Made by a program: the position numbers and the translations under genes. Shown one piece after another: positions 51,773 to 60,969 of a stretch of 64,000 nt of DNA (positions are counted from its first letter, which is position 1; each line of letters begins with the position of its first letter). The notes below the pieces were generated by a model, which saw nothing but the letters and a program-made list of their open reading frames with translations, made no database searches and was not told the DNA's origin. This DNA is from Caenimonas sp. SL110 (GTDB lineage: Bacteria > Pseudomonadota > Gammaproteobacteria > Burkholderiales > Burkholderiaceae_C): the NCBI RefSeq assembly GCF_001044395.1, contig NZ_JANU01000009.1, forward strand, positions 62,001 to 126,000, in the 5' to 3' direction.

Positions 51773-54487
51773 ATGATTGACAATTCCGCGCTTGCGTTTT
51801 CTACAAGCGTATCCAGTGGCATCGACTCGGCCCCCGTGTTCTCACTCGATGCGCCTGGCACCTGGACCAGCCACCAGTCAAACGCCGAAGACTACGGCTC
51901 CCGCGTGCTGGTCCAGCCGGACGGCAAGATCATCATCATCGGCAAGATCGGCGGCTCGCCGACCAGCCAGGTGCTGGTGCAGCGGTTCAATGCCGACGGC
52001 ACGCTCGACCTCACCTTCAATGCAGGCGCGACCTCCATCGCGACACTTCCCGCCAACGCCTTCATTCAGGGTGCAGCCCTGGATGCGGACGGCAACATCC
52101 TGATTGCCGCATCGGCCATTCGCACGGCCAACTTCAACCAGTTCGTGCTCGTCCGGCTCACGCCTGAGGGCGCCCTGGACACCACTTTCGATTCCGACAG
52201 CATTGCGCTGACCCAGATCGGCACACGAAGCGATGTTCCGCGCACGATGCTGGTCCAGGCCGACGGGCAGATCATCCTGGCGGGCAGCACCCAAACGGAC
52301 ACATCGTCATTGACCCGCGACTTTGCCTTTGTCCGCTACAACGCGGACGGCAGCCTGGACACCACGTTCGACACCGATGGCATCCTGACGTCGGCCTCGC
52401 CCGGAAGCTCCGACGCTGTCACCGGCATGGTCGAGCTCGCTGATGGCGGCTTCATGGCTGTCGCCACTCGCGCCGTGACCGGGGTGTCGAACAGCGTGGT
52501 GCTCATCAAGTACAACAGCAATGCAGCGGTGGACACCACTTTCGGCACCGATGGAATGCAAACCGTCGCGATCAGCGCCACATCTTCGGCATTTGCAAGC
52601 AACGGACTCATCGCCCAGGACGACGGCAAGTTCGTCGTCACCGGGTCTGAGGATCGCGGCCTTGGCGACGGCTCCTCGACGGGCTTCGTCATGCGATTCA
52701 ATGCCAACGGCACGCCCGATGCCTCCTTCGGGACCGACGGCAAAGTGGTGGTGCAACTGGGCACGCTCATCGACCAGGTCCTGGCCGTGGTCCAGCAGGA
52801 CGACGGCAAGCTCGTGGTGAGCGGCCTGTCGTTCTACTCGGGCACGTCCAACCATGGCTTCATCGCGCGGTTCAACGAGAACGGCACCCTCGACACCACG
52901 TTCAGCACCGATGGGGTGGCCTGGTCGCCCTTCCCGTCGCCCGCCGACGACGCCTTCCAGAACCTCGCATTGCAGGCCGACGGCAAGATCGTGGTCACCG
53001 GTTTTCGCGCGCACACCGGTACCCCCTATCCGGAAGACTACGACAGGGTGCTGCTGCGCTACAACGCCGATGGCACGCTCGACACCACGTTCAACAATGC
53101 ATACAGCCTTGGAGAAGCGGTCTCGTACACCGAGAACGCAGGCGCCATCGTTCTCGATGCGACGGCCCAGGTTTACGACGCTGAACTGACCGCTCAGGAC
53201 AGCTATGGCGGATCGACACTTACGCTGTCCAGGCATGGCGGTGCGTCGGCAGACGACGTGTTCGGCTCCAGCGGCGAGATATCCCTCGCGGACGGCAACG
53301 TGCTGATCGGCGCGACGGTCGTCGGCACGTTCTCCAGTGGCAACGGATCGATTTCAATCCAGTTCGCCGCTGACACCACCCAGGCTCAAGTCAATTCCGT
53401 GATGTCGGGTCTCACCTACGCCAACACGTCCGACGCGCCGGGTACTTCGGTCACCATCGACTGGGTGTTCAGCGACGGTAACGTCGCGGGCGGCCAGGGC
53501 ACAGGCGGCGTGATGTCGGCGACCGGGACCACGACGATAGCGATCAGTCAGACCAACGACCTCCTTCTGGGCGACGTGGGGATCTCGGGGGCCGCAGTGG
53601 TTGGCAAGCGACTCACCGTTGATTCGTCCTTGTCCGACGCCGACGGCCTGGGTGCCTTTAGCTATCAATGGCTACGCGGCGAAACGCCCATTCCCGACGC
53701 GAACGCTTCCACCTACACCGTGAAGGCGGCCGACATCGGCTTCCAGCTGCGCGTCACGGTGAGCTATGTTGACGGTGGCGGCACCAGCGAATCTGAAACC
53801 TCCAGCGCAACCGTCGCGGTCGGCATCGCGGTCACACCTCAACCCGGCACACATGAAGTGATCGGAACTTCAGGCAACGACCAACTGCTTTCCGGTCGCG
53901 GCCGGGACGACATGATCGGCGGCGCCGGAGACGACGTGTACTACGTGAACCAGGGCGGGGACACCATCTTTGAAGAAATGAACGGTGGATTCGATACCGT
54001 CATTGCCAAAACCAGCTACACGCTTGCCGACAACGTCGAGAACCTCACGCTCACGGGGGACGAGGACCTGCGTGCGACGGGCAATGAACTGGACAACACC
54101 ATCACGGGCAACAATGGCGACAACCGGATCGTGGGCGGCCTGGGCGCTGACGTGCTGACAGGCGGCCAGGGCGAAGACAAGTTCATGTTCCTCAGCACTG
54201 CGGACAGCAGCGGATACAAATCGATCGACGTCATTACCGACTTTTCATCCGAGCAGGCGGACGTGATCCACCTGAAGACCATTGACGCCGATCCCTCGCG
54301 TCTTGGCAACCAGGCGTTCCGGTTCATCGGCAGTGATGACTTCAGCGCGACCAACGCCGCTGGGCAGGTCCGGTTCGATCCGGTAACCCAGACCATCTAC
54401 GCGAGCACCGATGCGGATGCCGATGCGGAGTTGGCGATTCAGGTCGTGGGTGTCGAAACGCTCTCAAGCGAAGACTTCGTGCTCTAG
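51773..54487 (+). CDS. Secreted delta-60 repeat / RTX calcium-binding protein
   Basis: 904 aa, acidic, Cys-free in the repeat part, no signal peptide: the profile of a type I secretion substrate. Residues about 35-450 hold seven delta-60 repeats, each with LVQ.DGKI...G and ending R.NADGTLDTTF (ends at DLTFNA, DTTFDS, DTTFDT, DTTFGT, DASFGT, DTTFST, DTTFNN). Residues 450-600 form a cadherin-like region, 600-685 an Ig-like module (FSYQWLRGETPIPDANASTYTV), and 690-820 RTX nonapeptides (GTSGNDQLLSGRGRDDMIGG, GNNGDNRIVGGLGADVLTGG) leading to a serralysin-type C-terminal secretion region. GGAG precedes the ATG. No HlyB/HlyD/TolC genes are adjacent, so the exporter is elsewhere. Adhesin or surface-protein role is a guess. 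Confidence 0.88.
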   Translation: MIDNSALAFSTSVSSGIDSAPVFSLDAPGTWTSHQSNAEDYGSRVLVQPDGKIIIIGKIGGSPTSQVLVQRFNADGTLDLTFNAGATSIATLPANAFIQGAALDADGNILIAASAIRTANFNQFVLVRLTPEGALDTTFDSDSIALTQIGTRSDVPRTMLVQADGQIILAGSTQTDTSSLTRDFAFVRYNADGSLDTTFDTDGILTSASPGSSDAVTGMVELADGGFMAVATRAVTGVSNSVVLIKYNSNAAVDTTFGTDGMQTVAISATSSAFASNGLIAQDDGKFVVTGSEDRGLGDGSSTGFVMRFNANGTPDASFGTDGKVVVQLGTLIDQVLAVVQQDDGKLVVSGLSFYSGTSNHGFIARFNENGTLDTTFSTDGVAWSPFPSPADDAFQNLALQADGKIVVTGFRAHTGTPYPEDYDRVLLRYNADGTLDTTFNNAYSLGEAVSYTENAGAIVLDATAQVYDAELTAQDSYGGSTLTLSRHGGASADDVFGSSGEISLADGNVLIGATVVGTFSSGNGSISIQFAADTTQAQVNSVMSGLTYANTSDAPGTSVTIDWVFSDGNVAGGQGTGGVMSATGTTTIAISQTNDLLLGDVGISGAAVVGKRLTVDSSLSDADGLGAFSYQWLRGETPIPDANASTYTVKAADIGFQLRVTVSYVDGGGTSESETSSATVAVGIAVTPQPGTHEVIGTSGNDQLLSGRGRDDMIGGAGDDVYYVNQGGDTIFEEMNGGFDTVIAKTSYTLADNVENLTLTGDEDLRATGNELDNTITGNNGDNRIVGGLGADVLTGGQGEDKFMFLSTADSSGYKSIDVITDFSSEQADVIHLKTIDADPSRLGNQAFRFIGSDDFSATNAAGQVRFDPVTQTIYASTDADADAELAIQVVGVETLSSEDFVL
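51890..53090 (+). repeat. Delta-60 coding repeats
   Basis: About seven diverged units of 150-180 bp inside the RTX gene, recognisable by recurring GACACCACGTTC / GACGGCAAG words. A region where unit number could vary between strains. Confidence 0.65.
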
Positions 54488-54506
54488 GCAATCGCCGCGC
54501 AAACAG

Positions 54507-54532
54507 AAAAGCCCCGCATGCGGGGCTTTTTT
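54507..54532. terminator. Bidirectional Rho-independent terminator
   Basis: AAAAGCCCCGCA and TGCGGGGCTTTT form a perfect palindrome with A-tract upstream and T6 downstream, between the RTX gene and the convergent desaturase gene. Confidence 0.92.
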
Positions 54533-54548
54533 CATGGGCTAGTGAAGC

Positions 54549-55760
54549 TCAGTGCGCGGCGCGCAACTTCATCGAGAACTGCTGCAGCGCAACGATGCCG
54601 CTTTCTTCTGCTCGCCGGCACCAGGCCTGCAGGTCCAGCGCCAGCTGCTCGCGCGATTGCGAGGTGTTCAGCCACATCTGGCGCAGCTCTTCGCGCATGG
54701 TGACCATCTTGTCCAGCACGGGATGCGCAGCGCGGGCTTGTGCCAGCTGCGGACGGGCCGCTTCAGGCACCTTGTCATCGTCTCGGTGCATCCAGCGCTT
54801 GGCGTTCTTGAGAATCGACACATCCGCATTCTTGGCTTTCATCGCAGCCAATTCATCCTGGCAGGCGCGACGCAGTTCGCGTGCATAGCCAGCCATGACT
54901 TCGTAGCGGTTGGCAATCAATGCCTCCAGCGTCTTTTCGTCGGCGACCGGCTTGATCGCGCCCAGTTGCAGCTTGGGCGGCACCTTCTTGACCGTGGCCC
55001 AGCCGATCTTGGTCATCATCGTGATGTACATCCAGCCGATGTCGAACTCGTACGGCTTGACCGAGAACTTGGCCGCCGTCGGATAGGTGTGGTGGTTGTT
55101 GTGCAGCTCTTCGCCGCCGATGATCACGCCCCAGGGCGAAACATTGGTGCTGGCGTCGGGCGCTTCAAAGTTGCGATAGCCCCAGTAGTGGCCGATGCCA
55201 TTGATGATGCCGGCGGCGGTGATCGGAATCCAGATCATCTGGACAGCCCAGACGGTCAGGCCCAACATGCCAAACATGGCAACGTTCAGGATCAGCATCA
55301 GGCCGACGCCTTGCCAGCTGTAACGGGTGTACAGGTTGCGCTCGATCCAGTCGTCTGGCGTGCCCAGGCCGAACTTGGAAATGGTTTCCTTGTTCTTGGC
55401 TTCTGCGCGATACATCTCGGCGCCGCGCCAGAGCACGTTTTCGATGCCACGCGTCTGGGGGCTGTGCGGATCATCGACCGTCTCGCATTTGGCGTGGTGC
55501 TTGCGGTGGATGGCAACCCATTCCTTGGTGACCATCCCCGTACCCAGCCAGAGCCAGAAACGGAAGAAGTGTGACGGGATTGCGTGCAGGTCCATCGCCC
55601 GGTGGGCCTGGGCGCGGTGCAGGAAAATCGTGACGGCGGCAATGGTGATGTGGGTGGTCACCAGCGTGTACAGGAGCACCTGCCACCAGGTGAGGTTCCA
55701 GAGGCCGTGGCCAAGCCAATCCACAGCCGCGTTCAGCACGGCCCAGTCGGGAAGCATCAT
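54549..55760 (-). CDS. desA: Membrane fatty-acid desaturase (DesA / acyl-CoA desaturase family)
   Basis: 403 aa di-iron membrane enzyme that inserts a double bond in acyl chains using O2. The histidine boxes are complete: HRAQAHR near 48, HRKHHAK near 86 and HNNHH near 222, within four hydrophobic segments. After the last box a helical tail of roughly 130 residues (LQAWCRRAEESGIVALQQFS at the end) goes beyond the minimal desaturase; I recall similar tails in betaproteobacterial DesA. Start is the first of two adjacent ATGs (55760/55757). An FNR-type box with a good -10 lies upstream, suggesting induction at low oxygen, when the substrate O2 is scarce. Confidence 0.9.
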   Translation of the reverse strand: MMLPDWAVLNAAVDWLGHGLWNLTWWQVLLYTLVTTHITIAAVTIFLHRAQAHRAMDLHAIPSHFFRFWLWLGTGMVTKEWVAIHRKHHAKCETVDDPHSPQTRGIENVLWRGAEMYRAEAKNKETISKFGLGTPDDWIERNLYTRYSWQGVGLMLILNVAMFGMLGLTVWAVQMIWIPITAAGIINGIGHYWGYRNFEAPDASTNVSPWGVIIGGEELHNNHHTYPTAAKFSVKPYEFDIGWMYITMMTKIGWATVKKVPPKLQLGAIKPVADEKTLEALIANRYEVMAGYARELRRACQDELAAMKAKNADVSILKNAKRWMHRDDDKVPEAARPQLAQARAAHPVLDKMVTMREELRQMWLNTSQSREQLALDLQAWCRRAEESGIVALQQFSMKLRAAH

Positions 55761-55853
55761 GTGAGGGAGTTCTCTCTCTTAAAAAAACAGTGTTGGACGA
55801 ATCGCCCAAGCGATAGAGCGATTTTAAAGCGCAGGGTTCAATTACCTGCTGTG

Positions 55854-55894
55854 GTTATACCCAGCCAAGGGCAAATGACCTTGATCCAAGTCAA
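55854..55894 (-). promoter_or_regulatory. FNR-type box and -10 upstream of the desaturase
   Basis: TTGATCCAAGTCAA (55881-55894) matches at 9 of 10 positions, and TATAAC on the minus strand (55859 to 55854) is a 5/6 -10 placed so that the box centre is at about -40.5. Predicted start near 55847, 87 bases before the desaturase ATG. The box overlaps the last codons of the RsmB-type gene. Confidence 0.65.
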
Positions 55895-57162
55895 TTTTTG
55901 ACCCACAAAGCAGCGAAGAACCCGTCCGTAGCCTGCCGATGGGGCCATAAGCGCAGGAAATCAGCGCCGTTATCGCCGCCGCTGCAAAGCCTGTCGGCAT
56001 CCTGAACCTTCAACTCCGACAGAACCTGACCGGCTGGAAGCGGCGTGAAGTCCTTGTTGGCCTCGGTGAAAGCGAGCGCGATCTGCTCGTTTTCCTGGGG
56101 CAGGACACTGCAGGTCGCATAGACCAGCCGTCCGCCAGACTTGAGCAACCTGGCGGCGCTTTGCAAGATGGCCGCCTGCTTGACCGTCATTTCCTCGACG
56201 GACTGCGGCGTCTGACGCCATTTCAGGTCGGGGTTGCGGCGCAAGGTGCCAAGTCCCGAACATGGCGCATCCACGAGCACACGATCGATCTTGCCGGCCA
56301 GCCGCTTGATGCGGTCGTCGCGCTCGTGGGCAATGGCGGCGGGATGCACATTGGAGAGCTTGCTGCGTGCCAGGCGCGGTTTGAGTGCGTCGAGGCGGTG
56401 AGCCGAGGTGTCAAATGCGTAGAGCCGCCCGGTGTTTCGCATCGATGCGCCAATGGCCAGCGTCTTGCCCCCCGCGCCGGCACAGAAATCGACAACCATT
56501 TCGCCCCGCTTGGCATCAAGCAGCAATGCCAGGAGCTGGGATCCTTCATCCTGAACTTCGATGGCGCCGCGCGCAAAGGCATCGACCTTCGTCAGCGCCG
56601 GCTTGGTGTCCAGCCGCAGGCCCCACGGCGAATACGGCGTCAGGCTGGACGGGATACCCGCCGCCTTCAGCTCCTTCTGGATTTCCGGCCGCTTGTCATT
56701 GAGCGTATTGACCCGCAGATCCAGCGGCGCTGGCTGGTTCAGGCTGTCCGCAAGTGCCCAGAACTCGCCGCCGAGCTGGTCCTTGAGTGGCTGCACGAGC
56801 CACTCCGGCAGGTTATGCCGATGCCGCTCGAGCAGGTCTTCGGTGCGGATCGAATCGCACTGGTCGAGCCACTTCTTTTCGGTTTCGGACAGCGCACTCT
56901 TCAGAAAATCACGCGGGCCGTGAAAACCCAGGATCGCCATCCGGCGCTCCTTGGGGCCGCTGCCTGAAGGCGACAGATGGTCGAACAGGAGCTTCTTGCG
57001 CAGCACCGTGAAAACGGTCTCCGCCAGCGTGGCGCGCTCGCGCGGCCCCAATGAACGGTTGTCACGAAAGTAGCGCGAAACGATCTGGTCGGCGGGGTGG
57101 TCAAAGCGCAGGACGAGCTTGACGAGTTCGGCGCAAGCGTCGAGAAGGGCTTTTGGATGCAT
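55891..57162 (-). CDS. RsmB/NOP-type 16S rRNA (cytosine-C5) methyltransferase
   Basis: 423 aa. N-terminal NusB-like RNA-binding half (RYFRDNRSLGPRERATLAETVFTVLR) followed by a SAM methyltransferase: motif I VVDFCAGAGGKTLAIG, motif IV DAPCSGLGTLRRNPDLKW and motif VI VYATCSVLPQENEQ, with the two Cys (PC, TC) used by m5C enzymes. Resembles RsmB but lacks certainty about the exact cytosine. The ATG at 57162 is used; ten further codons upstream overlap purN. purN ends 4 bp upstream, so they are one transcript. Confidence 0.92.
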   Translation of the reverse strand: MHPKALLDACAELVKLVLRFDHPADQIVSRYFRDNRSLGPRERATLAETVFTVLRKKLLFDHLSPSGSGPKERRMAILGFHGPRDFLKSALSETEKKWLDQCDSIRTEDLLERHRHNLPEWLVQPLKDQLGGEFWALADSLNQPAPLDLRVNTLNDKRPEIQKELKAAGIPSSLTPYSPWGLRLDTKPALTKVDAFARGAIEVQDEGSQLLALLLDAKRGEMVVDFCAGAGGKTLAIGASMRNTGRLYAFDTSAHRLDALKPRLARSKLSNVHPAAIAHERDDRIKRLAGKIDRVLVDAPCSGLGTLRRNPDLKWRQTPQSVEEMTVKQAAILQSAARLLKSGGRLVYATCSVLPQENEQIALAFTEANKDFTPLPAGQVLSELKVQDADRLCSGGDNGADFLRLWPHRQATDGFFAALWVKN

Positions 57163-57166
57163 GGCC

Positions 57167-57748
57167 CTATTGTCCCTGCAGGAGCGCCGCAATCGCGCGG
57201 GGATAAATCAGGTGCTCCTGCGTGAGCACGCGCGCGGCCAGGGAATCGGCCGTATCCCCGGGCAGCACCGGCACCACGGCCTGGTCCACGATGGGGCCGA
57301 AATCCAGCTCAGCCGTGACCTGGTGCACCGTAGCCCCCGCAAACCGGCAACCCGCATCAATCGCGCGCTGGTGGGTGTGCAAGCCGGGAAACGCGGGCAG
57401 CAGGGAAGGATGGATGTTCACCATGCGGCCCTGATAACGCTCGACAAACCCCGGCGTCAGGATGCGCATGAACCCCGCCAGCACCACCAGTGCAGGGTCA
57501 TGCCGGTCGATCACCGTGGCAAGTTCGGCATCGAAAGCCTCGCGGCTGCCGAACTGCTTGTGGTCCACCACCTCGGTGGCAATCATCTGCTCACGTGCCA
57601 GCGCGAGGCCGCCGGCATCGGGGCGGTTGCTGATGACGGCGGCCACCTGGGCTCCCGGTGACTTGCGCCAACCGTCACGTTGGGAGGCCCGGACGATCGC
57701 CGCCATGTTGGAGCCGCCGCCAGAGATCAGAATCACGATGTTCTTCAT
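57167..57748 (-). CDS. purN: Phosphoribosylglycinamide formyltransferase
   Basis: 193 aa; third step of purine synthesis, using 10-formyl-THF to formylate GAR. N-terminal [17 protein letters not shown] (phosphate loop), [13 protein letters not shown] containing the folate pocket, [14 protein letters not shown] with catalytic N/H and the D of [18 protein letters not shown]. Usual length. Divergent from the yceH gene by 19 bases between starts. Confidence 0.96.
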   Translation of the reverse strand: MKNIVILISGGGSNMAAIVRASQRDGWRKSPGAQVAAVISNRPDAGGLALAREQMIATEVVDHKQFGSREAFDAELATVIDRHDPALVVLAGFMRILTPGFVERYQGRMVNIHPSLLPAFPGLHTHQRAIDAGCRFAGATVHQVTAELDFGPIVDQAVVPVLPGDTADSLAARVLTQEHLIYPRAIAALLQGQ

Positions 57749-57767
57749 TCACCCAATTATCCCAGCC

Positions 57768-58433
57768 ATGCCCCTGCGCCCCCTGACTGACATCGAAGCC
57801 CGCGTTCTTGGCACCCTGATGGAGAAGGCGCGCACTGTGCCGGACAGCTATCCGCTCACGCTCAACTCACTGGTGGCCGGCTGCAACCAGAAATCCAGCC
57901 GCGACCCTGCGATGAACGTGACCGACGCACAGGCGCAGGAGGCGCTCGATTCGCTCAAGCTGCTGTCCCTCGTGTTCCAGTCCAGCGGCAGCCGGGTCGC
58001 CCGGTGGGAACACAACTTCCAGCGCGGCGTCGGCGTGCCGGAACAATCGGCGGTGCTGCTGGGCCTGCTGATGCTGCGGGGGCCGCAGACCGCAGGCGAA
58101 CTGCGCATCAACACCGAGCGCTGGTACAAGTTTGCCGATATCTCCTCGGTCGAGGCGTTTCTGGATGAGCTGCAGGAGCGCCCCGAGGAAAAGGGCGGGC
58201 CATTGACGGTGAAACTGCCCCGCGCCCCCGGTGCCCGCGAACAACGCTGGGCCCACCTGCTGTGCGGGCCGGTGGACATGACGGCCGCGCAAGCCGACTC
58301 ATCCGCGTCCCCAGCCGATGCAGGCTTGCAATCGCGCGTGGCGGCGCTGGAAGAAGAAGTCGCCACCCTGCGCTCGGCCCTGCAAAACGTGTACGACCAA
58401 CTCGGCATGTCACAACCCGGACAGGACAAATAG
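57768..58433 (+). CDS. YceH family (DUF480) protein
   Basis: 221 aa. Two tandem winged-helix domains typical of DUF480: [42 protein letters not shown] at the N-terminus (shown here in the region of residues 4-46) and [18 protein letters not shown] mid-protein, with a C-terminal coiled-coil-like [20 protein letters not shown]. The E. coli homologue YceH has no settled function. Start ATG at 57768, matching the conserved [15 protein letters not shown]. Confidence 0.92.
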   Translation: MPLRPLTDIEARVLGTLMEKARTVPDSYPLTLNSLVAGCNQKSSRDPAMNVTDAQAQEALDSLKLLSLVFQSSGSRVARWEHNFQRGVGVPEQSAVLLGLLMLRGPQTAGELRINTERWYKFADISSVEAFLDELQERPEEKGGPLTVKLPRAPGAREQRWAHLLCGPVDMTAAQADSSASPADAGLQSRVAALEEEVATLRSALQNVYDQLGMSQPGQDK

Positions 58434-58503
58434 CACGACCGTGCAGATAATGGGCGCGCATAGTCGACGCGCACAGTGAACGCGTGACGAACGGAGACAA
58501 CTC

Positions 58504-59682
58504 ATGGATTTGGCATTCACCCCCGAAGAACAGAAATTCCGCGAAGACGTACGCGCCTGGGTACGCAGCAATTTGCCGGAAGACATCTCCAAGAAGGTGC
58601 ACAACGCCCTTCGCCTGTCGCGTGACGACATGCAGAAATGGGCGCGCATCCTGGGCAAGAAAGGCTGGCTCGGATACGGCTGGCCGGCGCAGTTTGGCGG
58701 CCCCGGCTGGAACTCGATCCAGAAGCACCTGTTCGAGGAAGAAACGGCGCTGGCCGGCGCGCCTCGCATCGTGCCCTTCGGCCCGGTGATGGTCGCTCCG
58801 GTCATCATGGCGTTCGGCAGCCCCGAGCAGCAACAGCGCTTTTTACCCGGCATCGCCAGCGGCGAAGTCTGGTGGAGCCAGGGTTACAGCGAGCCGGGCT
58901 CCGGCTCTGACCTGGCGTCCCTCAAGACCCGCGCCGAGCGCAAGGGCGACAAGTACATCGTCAACGGCCAGAAGACCTGGACCACCCTCGCCCAATACGG
59001 CGACTGGATCTTCTGCCTGGTTCGCACCAGCACCGAAGGCAAGCCGCAAACCGGCATTTCCTTCCTGCTGATCGACATGAAATCGCCCGGCGTCACGGTG
59101 CGCCCGATCATCATGCTCGACGGCGAGCACGAGGTGAATGAGGTGTTCTTCGACAACGTCGAAGTGCCCGCCGAAAACCTGATCGGCGAAGAGAACAAAG
59201 GCTGGACCTACGCCAAGCACCTGCTCTCGCATGAGCGCACCAACATCGCCGACGTCAACCGCGCCAAGCGCGAACTCGAGCGGGTCAAGCGCATCGCCAA
59301 GGCCGAAGGCGTCTATGAAGACAGGCGCTTTCGCGACGAAATCGCCAGGCTCGAAGTGGATGTGGTCGCGCTCGAAATGATGGTGCTGCGCGTGCTGGCC
59401 GCCGAGAAGTCGGGCAAGAATTCGCTGGACATCGCAGGCCTGCTCAAGATCAAGGGCAGTGAAATCCAGCAGCGCTACACCGAACTCATGATGCTGGCCG
59501 CCGGCCCCTACGCCGTGCCCTTCATCCAGGAAGCGATGGAAGCAGGCTGGCAAGGCGACTACGTCGGCGCTGCGCACGTGGCGCCGCTCGCATCGACCTA
59601 CTTCAACATGCGCAAGACCACCATCTACGGCGGCTCGAACGAAGTGCAGCGAAACATCGTTGCGCAAGTCGTTCTCGGCTGA
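58504..59682 (+). CDS. pimC: Acyl-CoA dehydrogenase, pimeloyl-CoA dehydrogenase large-subunit type
   Basis: 392 aa. ACAD core: WWSQGYSEPGSGSDLASLKTR, YIVNGQKTWTTLAQYGDWIFCLVR, PAENLIGEENKGWTYAKHLLSHERT, and the C-terminal KTTIYGGSNEVQRNIVAQVVLG. Resembles PimC, the large subunit of the heterodimeric pimeloyl-CoA dehydrogenase of Rhodopseudomonas. No beta-oxidation thiolase or hydratase genes are adjacent, so the substrate (dicarboxyl- or other acyl-CoA) is uncertain. GGAG 8 nt before the ATG. 24 bp before the small subunit. Confidence 0.88.
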   Translation: MDLAFTPEEQKFREDVRAWVRSNLPEDISKKVHNALRLSRDDMQKWARILGKKGWLGYGWPAQFGGPGWNSIQKHLFEEETALAGAPRIVPFGPVMVAPVIMAFGSPEQQQRFLPGIASGEVWWSQGYSEPGSGSDLASLKTRAERKGDKYIVNGQKTWTTLAQYGDWIFCLVRTSTEGKPQTGISFLLIDMKSPGVTVRPIIMLDGEHEVNEVFFDNVEVPAENLIGEENKGWTYAKHLLSHERTNIADVNRAKRELERVKRIAKAEGVYEDRRFRDEIARLEVDVVALEMMVLRVLAAEKSGKNSLDIAGLLKIKGSEIQQRYTELMMLAAGPYAVPFIQEAMEAGWQGDYVGAAHVAPLASTYFNMRKTTIYGGSNEVQRNIVAQVVLG

Positions 59683-59706
59683 ACCAACGCCACCTGGAGA
59701 TCACAC

Positions 59707-60822
59707 ATGGACTTCGATTTTTCTGACGACCAGCAGCAACTGCGCGACGCAGTGCGCAAGTGGGTGGACAAGGCCTACAGCTTCGACCGCCGCAGGGCCA
59801 TCGTGAAAAGCGGCGGCTTCGATCGCGGCATTTACGGCGAACTCGCTGAACTGGGTCTGGCAGGCCTCTACATCTCCGACGATCACGGCGGCATGGGCAT
59901 GGGTCCGGTCGAAGGCATGGTCGTGATGGAAGAACTCGGGCGCGGCATCGTGCTGGAGCCGGTGGCCCAGACCCTGATTGCCGGCGGCATCCTGAGCGGC
60001 TATGCATCCGATGCGCTCAAGGCGCAGTGGCTGCCGAAGGTTGCCAGTGGCGAGTCGCTCGTCGTGCTCGCGCACCAGGAGCGCAAGGCGCGCTGGCGAC
60101 TGGACCTGTGCGAGACGCAGGCCGCGCAAACCGCCGAGGGCTGGACGGTGACAGGTGCCAAGAGCATCGTCGCTGCGGGGGACCAGGCCGATGCGTATCT
60201 CGTGCCGGCCGATGCTGCGGGCAAGCTCGGTATGTTCCTCGTCGAGCGCACGGCCAGCGGCGTCACAACGCGGGGCTATCTCACGCAAGACGGCAGCCGC
60301 GCGGCGGAAGTGACGTTCAAGGCTGCGCCTGCGACCCTGATCACGCTCGACGGCCAGAATGCGCTGGAGCACGCTGTCGATATCGGCATCGCGGCACTGT
60401 GCGCAGAAGGGGTCGGCGTCATGGACAAGACGCTGGACCTCACCGTCGAATACATGAACACACGCAAGCAGTTCGGCGTCGCGCTCTCAACTTTCCAGGC
60501 ACTGCGCCACCGCGTCGCCGACATGAAGATGCAGCTGGAGCTGGCTCGTTCGATGAGCTACTACGCATCCCTGAAGCTCAACGCACCGACCGAGGAACGG
60601 CGTGCAGCCATGGCGCGCGCCAAGTACCAGCTGGGCGTGTCGATGCGATTCATCGGCCAGGCCTCGGTGCAGTTGCACGGCGGCATCGGCGTGACCGATG
60701 AATACATCGGCAGCCATTACTTCAAGAAGCTCACGCAGATGGAGCTGACGTTTGGCGACACCTTGCATCACCTGGGCGAAGTATCAGAGCGCATGCAGGA
60801 AACGGCGGGCGTGTTCGCATGA
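59707..60822 (+). CDS. pimD: Acyl-CoA dehydrogenase, pimeloyl-CoA dehydrogenase small-subunit type
   Basis: 371 aa. Shorter, more divergent ACAD: MDFDFSDDQQQLRDAVRKWV at the start, MGPVEGMVVMEELGRG, AMARAKYQLGVSMRFIGQASVQLHGGIGVTDEYIGSHYFKKL. The FAD-binding middle strand (WTVTGAKSIVAAGDQADAYLV) departs from the usual S-E-P signature, which fits a small subunit that depends on its partner. GGAGATC upstream of the ATG. Co-transcribed with pimC. Confidence 0.87.
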   Translation: MDFDFSDDQQQLRDAVRKWVDKAYSFDRRRAIVKSGGFDRGIYGELAELGLAGLYISDDHGGMGMGPVEGMVVMEELGRGIVLEPVAQTLIAGGILSGYASDALKAQWLPKVASGESLVVLAHQERKARWRLDLCETQAAQTAEGWTVTGAKSIVAAGDQADAYLVPADAAGKLGMFLVERTASGVTTRGYLTQDGSRAAEVTFKAAPATLITLDGQNALEHAVDIGIAALCAEGVGVMDKTLDLTVEYMNTRKQFGVALSTFQALRHRVADMKMQLELARSMSYYASLKLNAPTEERRAAMARAKYQLGVSMRFIGQASVQLHGGIGVTDEYIGSHYFKKLTQMELTFGDTLHHLGEVSERMQETAGVFA

Positions 60823-60850
60823 CCCCCTGCGCAGTGACAGCGAGACGGCT

Positions 60851-60960
60851 GTCATGGCGGACTTGATCCGCCATCCATCGCAAATCAGGCGCAGTCGCCG
60901 CTTTGCGGTGGATGCCGGATGAATTGCAGCCCCGAACTCGATGCGGGTCCGGCATGACAG
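60851..60960. repeat. Dispersed palindromic intergenic repeat, copy C
   Basis: Two facing modules: GTCATGGCGGACTTGATC-CGCCATCCATCGC at 60851-60881 and GCGGTGGATGCCGGATGAA ... TCCGGCATGACAG at 60905-60960, so the element is a large imperfect inverted repeat between pimD and the HNH gene. Nothing else is seen in this 147-bp gap. Confidence 0.8.
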
Positions 60961-60969
60961 CCGGAAACT

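Noticed and set aside
54549-54950. Transposase fusion at the C-terminus of the desaturase
   Set aside because: The tail vaguely recalls helical parts of some transposases, but I believe it is a normal feature of betaproteobacterial DesA proteins and has no catalytic motif.
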